Below, one piece after another: positions 1 through 5,392 of a stretch of DNA of 5,392 nucleotides. A program made the translations under genes and the position numbers. Source of the DNA: Lachnospiraceae bacterium (GTDB lineage: Bacteria > Bacillota > Clostridia > Lachnospirales > Lachnospiraceae); contig DNLO01000228.1 of the NCBI GenBank assembly GCA_003488445.1, positions 1-5,392 of the forward strand, in the 5' to 3' direction. Position 1 is the first letter of the stretch, and every line of letters starts with the position of its first letter. The notes below the pieces were generated by a model. The model was not told the origin of the DNA, did not search any database, and saw nothing but the letters and a program-made list of their open reading frames with translations.

Positions 1-690
1 TATGAACCCCTGAAAAGCCCCGACAAAAAGTGGGTCACGGACAACTGCGGCATGACCCTGGTGAACCTCTACAGGGATGAGGCGGACTATGTCAGCAGCG
101 GATCCGGGTTTATCTATGACATCACGCCTGAGTATGTATATGTGGTTTCCGTGTACCATGTCACCAGCGCTTTCGACCAGAAGCCCACGCGTATCACCTT
201 CTTCGACGGTACATATACACCGGTAGTATTCAAGTCCATCCGACTTAATGCAGGCAACGAAGCCTCGCTCTTTCGGATACCCGTATCGGACGTGCCCTAT
301 CACACTCTGGTGAGGCTCAGACAGGTGGCGTACGATGAGGATATATACGATGACATACACGTCGGCACGCCTCTCATAGAGTACTGCAAGAACTGGAGAG
401 CGGGGGCCAGGGAGGATTTGATAAAATATGTCAATGTGATATCCTTTGGTCTGTCGGACATACAGAAGAGATACGTGGACGATGATGAGTATTTCGCTGT
501 CACCAGGGCATCCGAGAGCGGGATGAGCGGTACGGCGATATTCGATGAACGCGGCATACTCTCCGGCATATGCAGCAAGACGATGATGCCGCTTTCGGAG
601 GAGGAGCCCAGATTTCGGGACGGGTGTGATTTCCTGCTGATGGTGGACGGTCTCCCGGAGCTTTTGGAGCGGGCAGAAGGATCGGAATGA
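1..690 (+). CDS. Trypsin-fold serine protease-like protein (5' end outside window)
   Basis: The reading frame is open to the left edge: 17 codons precede the first Met codon at 52 without a stop. That Met falls just before what looks like the first beta strand of the protease fold, so the real start, probably with an export signal or other domain, lies upstream. Counting from Met52, a GSGF motif (residues 17-20) precedes the VYHV motif with the putative catalytic His36. GMSGTAIF (157-164) carries the putative nucleophile Ser159 in place of the usual GNSGGP, followed by the typical G-hydrophobic-SGI strand. The segment NEASLFRI (69-76) aligns by eye with the DLALLRI-type strand that normally carries the catalytic Asp; here Glu70 sits at that place. 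Known family members are S1 peptidases such as the DegP/HtrA and trypsin types. Activity is uncertain; it could be an inactive, binding-only homologue. No PDZ domain follows. The stop overlaps the next gene by 4 bp. Confidence 0.72.
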   Translation, partial: YEPLKSPDKKWVTDNCGMTLVNLYRDEADYVSSGSGFIYDITPEYVYVVSVYHVTSAFDQKPTRITFFDGTYTPVVFKSIRLNAGNEASLFRIPVSDVPYHTLVRLRQVAYDEDIYDDIHVGTPLIEYCKNWRAGAREDLIKYVNVISFGLSDIQKRYVDDDEYFAVTRASESGMSGTAIFDERGILSGICSKTMMPLSEEEPRFRDGCDFLLMVDGLPELLERAEGSE

Positions 691-2420
691 GAAAGCTTTT
701 CTATATCATATCAATAGCAGCTATGGTGTCTCTGGCCCTTGTATTCATGCACATAAGGCCGGATAACGGGGTATACAGGGATGACGCCAGGTATTACAAT
801 GACATTTCTTTCTCGAAGGCACCCGGAGCCTACGCCGGGCCTTTCGACCTTGCGATAACAGCACCCACGGATGAAATATACTATACACTGGACGGCAGTG
901 AGCCTGACAGGGGATCGATAAAGTATACCGGCCCTGTCCCGATAGGGGATGCATCCGCTGATCCCAATAGATACTCCATGAGAGAGGATGTGAGCGCTTT
1001 CTGTGATGATGAGATGAGAGAGCTCTACAGACAGACTCACTGGGCGGCAGCGAACGTGAGCCCGGAGTACAGGGCGCCGGAGCAGAACATCAGGAAGTGT
1101 ACCGTCATAAAGGCCGTATACTACGACAGGGACGGCAACAGGGGGAACACCCTCACAGGCTCTTATTTCGTGGGAGAAGGCAGGGGAGGATATGCGGACA
1201 GGCTTAAGACTGTCTCGCTCGTGATGGACCCTGCGGATCTTTTCGACTACGAAAGAGGCATTTATGTGACAGGAAAGCTCCGTGATGATTTCTTCGCTAA
1301 GATAAACGACGAGAACAGGGAGGAGATGCTGGATTCCCACTGGCCCGCGAACTATTCGGAGCGTGGCAGGGAGTGGGAGAGGGAGGCCACCCTGCAGATG
1401 TATGACAGCAGAGGCTGCAGCCTGTCGCAGCAGGTCGGGGTCAGGATAAAGGGAGAGGGGAGCAGAGAGTATCACCCCAAAAGCTTCAATCTCTATGCCA
1501 GATCAGAGTATGACGGCAATACGGTCATACACACCGAGGGCAAGACCGGGATGTGCCTGGAAGCCATGACTCTGTATTTCGGGGGAGAGGATATATATTC
1601 AAAGCTGAGGGATCCGCTGATGGCCGACATCTGCTCGGACATGGGATTTGCGACCATGACCTTCAGACCCTGCGAGCTCTTCATCAACGGCGAATACTGG
1701 GGATACTGCTTCCTGACGGAAAAATATGACGAGAAGTATGTGGAGAGGATGTACGGGGTCGATGATGACAACGTGGTGATGATCAAGAACAACTACAAGA
1801 GCGAGGGGGAGCCCTCAGATCTTGACATCTATATGAACGATATGACGTTTATAGCGGATGCCGACATGACAGTACCTGAGAATTACGAACGGGCGAAGGA
1901 GATACTGGACATGGAGGGCTTCATCGACTATATGGCGGCCGAGATCTATATCGCCAGATGGTCGGACTGGCCCACGGGCAACATCAATCAGTGGAGGAGC
2001 AGGACCTACGAAAACGGGAAATACGGCGACTGCAGATGGAGATATATGCTCTTTGACGTCAACTGGGGAGGGATGATGTACGACGAGGGGGATGCGACCA
2101 GGGATACGATAGCATCCACCAGACTGCCCAGTCCCGTCTTTGACAATCTCTGCAACAATCCGGAGTTCAGGGATGCCTTTATCGCAAGGCTCATGTCCAT
2201 GAGGGAGAACGAGTTCGCTCCGGAGCACGTGGCAAAGAAGATAGACGGCTATGCAGCGATGATGGAGGGGCCCATGAAGGAGCATTACATGCGCTTCTTC
2301 GGCACGGATGATGAAAGGTTCCGTGAGGAGGCGGAAAAGCTGAAGCTTTTCTTCAATGAAAGATACGAGTACATCCCGGTGATGATAGAGGCAAATTTCC
2401 CGGGATATGCCATGGATTGA
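687..2420 (+). CDS. CotH kinase family surface protein with chitobiase-type N-terminal domain
   Basis: A 577-residue protein. Residues 1-5 are basic and 4-21 hydrophobic, with no clear cleavage site, so it is exported or anchored by an N-terminal segment. Residues about 47-86 and 135-162 resemble the CHB_HEX_C_1/FN3-like domain (YYTLDGSEP at 65-73, then YTGPVPI), split by a segment of about 48 residues. The CotH domain spans about 173-510. It shows VRIKGEGSREYHPKSF (252-267), LFINGEYWGY (331-340) with TEKYDEKY, the SDWPTGNINQW motif (426-436) and MLFDVNWGG (454-462). Bacillus CotH is an atypical protein kinase that phosphorylates spore coat proteins; members of this domain family occur widely on bacterial surfaces. 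Candidate metal and catalytic residues are Asp427 and Asp457; the position two after Asp457 is Asn459, where an Asp is often seen. The start is supported by AAGGA at 677-681, 5 nt upstream, and by the ATGA overlap with the preceding gene. The substrate is unknown; spore coat is only one possibility. Confidence 0.87.
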   Translation: MRKLFYIISIAAMVSLALVFMHIRPDNGVYRDDARYYNDISFSKAPGAYAGPFDLAITAPTDEIYYTLDGSEPDRGSIKYTGPVPIGDASADPNRYSMREDVSAFCDDEMRELYRQTHWAAANVSPEYRAPEQNIRKCTVIKAVYYDRDGNRGNTLTGSYFVGEGRGGYADRLKTVSLVMDPADLFDYERGIYVTGKLRDDFFAKINDENREEMLDSHWPANYSERGREWEREATLQMYDSRGCSLSQQVGVRIKGEGSREYHPKSFNLYARSEYDGNTVIHTEGKTGMCLEAMTLYFGGEDIYSKLRDPLMADICSDMGFATMTFRPCELFINGEYWGYCFLTEKYDEKYVERMYGVDDDNVVMIKNNYKSEGEPSDLDIYMNDMTFIADADMTVPENYERAKEILDMEGFIDYMAAEIYIARWSDWPTGNINQWRSRTYENGKYGDCRWRYMLFDVNWGGMMYDEGDATRDTIASTRLPSPVFDNLCNNPEFRDAFIARLMSMRENEFAPEHVAKKIDGYAAMMEGPMKEHYMRFFGTDDERFREEAEKLKLFFNERYEYIPVMIEANFPGYAMD

Positions 2421-2446
2421 CATACCTGACGAGCCTGTGGTAGTAT
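2417..2446 (+). promoter_or_regulatory. Predicted sigma-A promoter of secG
   Basis: A perfect TTGACA -35 box (2417-2422) is followed by an 18-nt spacer and TAGTAT (2441-2446, 4 of 6 consensus bases). The -10 is preceded by TGG at 2438-2440, which fits an extended -10 (TGn). Transcription would start near 2453, leaving a leader of about 38 nt before secG. The -35 box contains the TGA stop codon of the upstream cotH-like gene. No terminator is visible between the two genes, so readthrough from upstream is also possible. Confidence 0.72.
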
Positions 2447-2490
2447 CGTTTGGTGTGCAAAACACGGTCAATCGGAAGGAGTAAATCGAT

Positions 2491-2730
2491 ATGTCTACAG
2501 TAAGGATCATCCTTTATGTAATATTCATGATAATATGCGTGACTCTCACCTTCATCGTTCTGGCGCAGGAGGGTAAGAGTGCAGGACTCGGAGCTATAAG
2601 CGGAATGGCTGATACATATTGGGGCAAAAACAAGGGACGCTCCATGGAGGGTAAGCTGCAGAAGCTGACGATCGCGCTGTGTGTACTGTTCATGGTGCTG
2701 GCGCTGGTACTCAATATCAAGTCGTTCTGA
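2491..2730 (+). CDS. secG: Sec translocase subunit SecG
   Basis: A 79-residue membrane protein of the size usual for SecG, the small non-essential subunit of the SecYEG protein-conducting channel in the cytoplasmic membrane. There are two hydrophobic segments, about residues 5-24 and 58-76. Between them lies the conserved loop QEGKSAGLGAISG (26-38), followed by DTYWGKNKGRSMEGKL, both typical of Firmicute SecG. The start is supported by AAGGAG at 2476-2481 with a 9-nt spacer and by the promoter immediately upstream. SecG heads the conserved secG-rnr-smpB cluster; the carboxylesterase gene yvaK found after secG in B. subtilis is absent here. A hairpin with a T run follows 25 nt after the stop. 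Confidence 0.96.
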   Translation: MSTVRIILYVIFMIICVTLTFIVLAQEGKSAGLGAISGMADTYWGKNKGRSMEGKLQKLTIALCVLFMVLALVLNIKSF

Positions 2731-2755
2731 TAAACGTAAACAGCGGTATATGACG

Positions 2756-2784
2756 GAGCTCCTGAGAATATCGGGGGCTCTTTT
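2756..2784 (+). terminator. Hairpin with short T run between secG and rnr (possible partial terminator)
   Basis: Bases 2756-2765 can pair with 2771-2780 in a continuous 10-bp stem that includes two G-U pairs. The loop is the 5 nt GAATA (2766-2770), and the stem is followed directly by TTTT (2781-2784). The shape is that of a Rho-independent terminator, but the T run is short. Only 22 nt separate it from rnr and no promoter is apparent there, so it probably attenuates rather than ends transcription. A processing or mRNA-stabilising role is an alternative. Confidence 0.6.
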
Positions 2785-2806
2785 CACATATCCGGGGAAA
2801 TGAAAA

Positions 2807-4849
2807 ATGGGCAGGAAGCAGTATAAGGAAAAAAAGATCAAAGAGAAAAAATACAAGGAAAAGCGTGACAGGGGCGGCAAGCAGAAGAGCCTGAAGTATA
2901 CGGGTGTATTTCAGGCGGCCTCGGGGGGATTCGGCTTCGTGAGGGTCGAAGGATACGAGGAGGACTTCTACATACCCAGGGACTGCACGAAGACCGCAAT
3001 GCATGGTGATACCGTGGAGATCAAGGTGATACACGGAGCCAGAGGCAGGAGGCGGAGTGCAGAGGCCGAGATCACCAGGATAGTGGAGCGCGGCACTGAG
3101 AACGTGGTGGGCACCTTCCGGTGGGGCATGAAGGGCAGGAGATCACTGGAGGATACAGCTGCCTACGGCTTCGTGATCCCGGACAACAAGCACTTCACGG
3201 AAGATATCTTCGTGAGCCGTGAGCGGAGCAAGGGAGCGAAGGACGGCGACAAGGTAGTGGTGCGCATCACCGAATACGGAGGACGTAAGGGACACAAGAG
3301 TGAGGGCATAGTGTCCGAGATCCTTGGAGATATAAATACACCCGGGGTGGACATCACCTCCGTGGTGAGAGGATACGGACTGCCGGAGAGCTTCCCCGGA
3401 GAAGTGACCACGGAGGCCGGGGCTGTGGCTCGTCCCGTGGATGCGAAGGCTGCAGAAGGCAGGAAGGATCTGAGGGATGTCGTGACGATCACCATAGACG
3501 GCGACGACTCCAAGGACTTCGACGATGCGGTAAGCCTCGTACGTAAGGGCGAGAGCTGGGAGCTGGGTGTGCATATAGCGGACGTCAGTGAATATGTGCG
3601 GGAGGGATCCGTGCTGGATGCCGAGGCTATGAGGAGAGGCACATCCGTATATCTTCCGGACCGGGTGATCCCGATGCTGCCGGAGGTGCTCTCCAACGGT
3701 ATATGCTCTCTGAACCCGGATGAAGACAGGCTCACTCTCTCCTGCATCATGAAGCTGGACGATAAGGGAAGAGTGAAGAGCTCAAAGATAGTGGAGAGTG
3801 TGATACGCAGCCATTACAGGATGACCTATTCCAAGGTGCAGAAGATCCTGGATGGCGATGAGGGGCTCAGGAGAGAGTATGCCGATATCGTAGACATGCT
3901 GACGGATATGGATGCGCTGGCGAAGCTTATCCGCAAGAGACGGAACAAGCACGGCGCCATAGATTTTGACCTCCCCGAGGCGGATATCATACTGGACTCT
4001 GAAGGACGGACCACGGATGTCCGTATACACGACAGGAATGATGCCACGAGGCTCATAGAGGACTTCATGCTCTCTGCCAACGAGGCTGTGGCCGAGACCT
4101 TCGCACTCATGCATATGCCCTTCGTATACAGGACACATGACGAGCCCGATGAGGAAAGTCTGTACGATCTGGCACTCTTCGTGTCGGGCTTTGGGATCCA
4201 CATGAGTCTTGCAAAAAAGGGCAGGAAGGAAGAGAAAACGAGCCCTAAGGAGCTGCAGAAGCTGCTTCAAAAGACCGAGGGAACGGAGGCCGAGAGGCTG
4301 ATACGGTCTCTTGCACTCAGAGCCATGAAGCAGGCACGCTACAGCACCGAATGCAAGGGGCACTACGGACTCGCGATGGAGTATTACACACATTTCACCT
4401 CTCCGATAAGGAGATATCCGGACCTTCAGATACACCGTATCATCAAGGAATATCTCAGGAACGAGCTGACGGGGAAGAGGATATCGCATTATGAGCAGAT
4501 ACTCCCCAAGGTGGCAGAGAAGTCCAGCATCCTTGAGAGAAGGGCGGATGACGTGGAGCGAGACGCCGACAAGCTCAAGATGGTAGAATATATGACAGGG
4601 CATATCGGGGAAGAGTACGACGGCATCATATCCGGAGTGACGGACTGGGGCATATATGTGGAGCTTCCCAACTGCATAGAGGGGATGGTGCCTCTCAGGG
4701 ATATGGATGACTACTACGAGCTGGAGGAGGCACACCACAGGGTGGTGGGCCGGGCTACCGGAAGGACCTACAGACTGGGCGAGGCAGTACGGATACAGGT
4801 GGTGCGTGCAGACAAGACAGCATCGGAGATAGACTTCAGAATGGTGTAG
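2807..4849 (+). CDS. rnr: Ribonuclease R (3'-5' exoribonuclease)
   Basis: A 680-residue member of the RNase II/R family, which degrades RNA processively from the 3' end, including structured RNA and messages released by trans-translation. Domain order: Lys/Arg-rich tail (1-30), first cold-shock domain (about 31-95, GFGFVRV), second cold-shock domain (about 97-172, YGFVIPDNKHF), RNB catalytic domain (about 218-550), S1 domain (about 600-676). The catalytic Asp cluster is D231, D237, D239 and D240 within TIDGDDSKDFDDA, with the same spacing as E. coli D272/D278/D280/D281. YLPDRVIPMLP (282-292) and the signature HFTSPIRRYPDL (529-540) are intact. The N-terminal helix-turn-helix domain of E. coli RNase R is missing, and there is no basic C-terminal tail. 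An in-frame TGA at 2801 fixes ATG 2807 as the first possible ATG start; GGGGA at 2794-2798 is a modest ribosome binding site. The gene ends 2 nt before smpB. Confidence 0.96.
   Translation: MGRKQYKEKKIKEKKYKEKRDRGGKQKSLKYTGVFQAASGGFGFVRVEGYEEDFYIPRDCTKTAMHGDTVEIKVIHGARGRRRSAEAEITRIVERGTENVVGTFRWGMKGRRSLEDTAAYGFVIPDNKHFTEDIFVSRERSKGAKDGDKVVVRITEYGGRKGHKSEGIVSEILGDINTPGVDITSVVRGYGLPESFPGEVTTEAGAVARPVDAKAAEGRKDLRDVVTITIDGDDSKDFDDAVSLVRKGESWELGVHIADVSEYVREGSVLDAEAMRRGTSVYLPDRVIPMLPEVLSNGICSLNPDEDRLTLSCIMKLDDKGRVKSSKIVESVIRSHYRMTYSKVQKILDGDEGLRREYADIVDMLTDMDALAKLIRKRRNKHGAIDFDLPEADIILDSEGRTTDVRIHDRNDATRLIEDFMLSANEAVAETFALMHMPFVYRTHDEPDEESLYDLALFVSGFGIHMSLAKKGRKEEKTSPKELQKLLQKTEGTEAERLIRSLALRAMKQARYSTECKGHYGLAMEYYTHFTSPIRRYPDLQIHRIIKEYLRNELTGKRISHYEQILPKVAEKSSILERRADDVERDADKLKMVEYMTGHIGEEYDGIISGVTDWGIYVELPNCIEGMVPLRDMDDYYELEEAHHRVVGRATGRTYRLGEAVRIQVVRADKTASEIDFRMV
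2822..2866 (+). repeat. Three tandem 15-bp units coding [Y/I]KEK[K/R] in RNase R
   Basis: Codons 6-20 of rnr read YKEKK, IKEKK, YKEKR: three adjacent pentapeptides of one pattern. The DNA units differ at synonymous positions (for example AAGGAA against AAAGAG), so the repeat is kept at protein level more than at DNA level. Fifteen of the first 30 residues of the protein are Lys or Arg. Confidence 0.8.
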
Positions 4850-4851
4850 AT

Positions 4852-5322
4852 ATGGCAGATGAGAGATCGGGAAAAAAGCTCATAGCGAACAACAAGAAGG
4901 CCTTCTTTGATTACTTCATAGAAGAACAGCTGGAGGTGGGGATAGAGCTCTTCGGTACGGAGGTGAAGTCCGTAAGGGCCGGAAAATGCTCCATCAAGGA
5001 GGCCTATGTGGATGCCAGGGACGGTCAGCTGATGATCTACGGGATGAACATCACTCCGTACGAAAAGGGCAATATATTCAACAAAGATCCCATGCGTGAC
5101 AAGAGACTCCTGGCTCACAAGAAGGAGATCCTGAAGCTGCAGGGTCAGCTTGCGCAGAAGGGTTATACCATACTCCCGCTGGAGGTATATCTTACACGGG
5201 GGAAGGTGAAGCTTCTCATAGGGCTCGGAAGAGGAAAGAAGCTGTACGATAAAAGGGATTCAATAGCGAAGAAGGACCTTCGCAGAGAGGTGGAGCGTGA
5301 CTTCAAGGTCAGAAATATATAA
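4852..5322 (+). CDS. smpB: SsrA (tmRNA)-binding protein SmpB
   Basis: A 156-residue protein of normal family length. SmpB binds the tRNA-like end of tmRNA and places it in the A site of stalled ribosomes, starting trans-translation. Hallmarks are LIANNKKAFFDYFIEE (10-25), the OB-fold segment GTEVKSVRAGKCSIKEAYV (35-53), PYEKGNIFNKDP (69-80), and the basic tail starting GRGKKLYDKRDS (126-137), which enters the ribosomal decoding region in characterised homologues. Translation likely depends on coupling: ATG 4852 lies 2 nt after the rnr stop (4847-4849), and no proper Shine-Dalgarno sequence is seen at the usual distance, the nearest purine-rich match being GGAG at 4825-4828. Its position next to rnr agrees with the joint role of both products in ribosome rescue. 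No terminator follows; the next reading frame begins 13 nt later. The ssrA gene is not in the window. Confidence 0.97.
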   Translation: MADERSGKKLIANNKKAFFDYFIEEQLEVGIELFGTEVKSVRAGKCSIKEAYVDARDGQLMIYGMNITPYEKGNIFNKDPMRDKRLLAHKKEILKLQGQLAQKGYTILPLEVYLTRGKVKLLIGLGRGKKLYDKRDSIAKKDLRREVERDFKVRNI

Positions 5323-5330
5323 GAGGTAAA

Positions 5331-5339
5331 ATGAAATGA
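5331..5339 (+). other. Two-codon mini-ORF (ATG AAA TGA) overlapping the next start
   Basis: ATG at 5331 is followed by one Lys codon and a TGA (5337-5339) that overlaps the ATG (5336-5338) of the following gene. A shared GAGG (5323-5326) lies 4 nt before the mini-ORF start and 9 nt before the main start. Seen in sequence; whether it is translated is unknown and chance is quite possible. Confidence 0.25.
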
Positions 5340-5392
5340 AAAGAAAGATGATCTGTTTATTATGTATGATGGTGCTCACGGCATCTCTTGCC
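5336..5392 (+). CDS. Start of an exported protein or lipoprotein (3' end outside window)
   Basis: Nineteen codons are visible, reading MKRKMICLLCMMVLTASLA. The basic residues at 2-4 and the hydrophobic stretch from residue 5 onward are typical of a signal peptide or signal anchor, so the product is likely secreted, membrane-bound or a lipoprotein. The lipobox, if any, would lie at or just past the window edge. AGAGG at 5322-5326, overlapping the end of the smpB stop codon, lies 9 nt before the ATG and supports this start. The gene begins 13 nt after smpB with no terminator between, so it is probably in the same transcript. The family cannot be named from this fragment. Confidence 0.7.
   Translation, partial: MKRKMICLLCMMVLTASLA

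Noticed and set aside
410..439. GGAGG followed by AT-rich sequence and ATG at 428, like an internal gene start
   Set aside because: The frame from ATG 428 ends after three codons, inside the protease-like gene.
711..1475. Long open frame on the minus strand opposite the cotH-like gene (254 codons)
   Set aside because: It lies wholly within a gene with clear family motifs, its translation resembles no protein family I recognise, and it is explained by the codon bias of the + strand gene.
2423..2442. TACC - 12 nt - GGTA inverted repeat inside the secG promoter as an operator
   Set aside because: The arms are only 4 bp long and expected by chance; no known operator pattern fits.
1815..2510. 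Minus-strand open frame spanning the cotH-like gene end, the secG promoter and the start of secG
   Set aside because: It would overlap two well-supported genes and a promoter, and the translation shows no family features.
2725..2752. Possible second promoter for rnr (TTCTGA at 2725 with TATATG at 2747)
   Set aside because: The -35 matches only 3 of 6 bases and the spacer is 16 nt; a start there would still have to pass the hairpin at 2756-2784.
3782..4738. Long open frame on the minus strand opposite rnr (318 codons)
   Set aside because: It is a shadow of the highly conserved rnr coding sequence and shows no recognisable domain.
5323..5392. Start of ssrA (tmRNA), often found after smpB
   Set aside because: The bases after smpB encode a ribosome binding site and a signal-peptide-like reading frame; no tRNA-like acceptor sequence is seen in the 70 nt available.

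Overview
The window is a compact stretch of bacterial chromosome with every supported gene on the + strand. The gene order secG - rnr - smpB is the arrangement known from Firmicutes (in Bacillus subtilis secG, yvaK, rnr, smpB, ssrA). The base composition is balanced, Ile codons are mostly ATA and Arg codons mostly AGA/AGG, and there is a surface CotH kinase-like protein with a chitobiase-type domain. Together these suggest a Clostridia member, most plausibly Lachnospiraceae or a relative. That placement is inference; there is no rRNA or marker gene here that fixes it.

Left part (1-2420): the 3' portion of a gene for a trypsin-fold, serine-protease-like protein is open at the left edge. It overlaps by 4 bp (ATGA) a gene for an exported or membrane-anchored CotH-family protein. 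The two are almost certainly co-transcribed and translationally coupled. Their joint function is unknown. A protease-like domain paired with an atypical surface kinase is the least conventional part of the window.

Right part (2417-5392): a good sigma-A type promoter begins inside the stop codon of the cotH-like gene and drives secG (Sec translocase subunit). A hairpin followed by four T's lies between secG and rnr and may act as a partial terminator. Then come rnr (RNase R, 3'-5' exoribonuclease) and smpB (tmRNA-binding protein), 2 nt apart. SmpB and RNase R work together in trans-translation: SmpB delivers tmRNA to stalled ribosomes and RNase R degrades the faulty message. An open reading frame beginning with a signal peptide starts 13 nt after smpB and runs off the right edge. 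The ssrA (tmRNA) gene is not in the window.

The window holds mostly well-known families. I did not find a convincing previously undescribed system. The points worth a second look are the altered catalytic triad in the protease-like protein, its coupling to the CotH-like gene, the secG-rnr hairpin, the lysine-repeat N-terminus of RNase R, and the start of smpB, which lacks a Shine-Dalgarno sequence.
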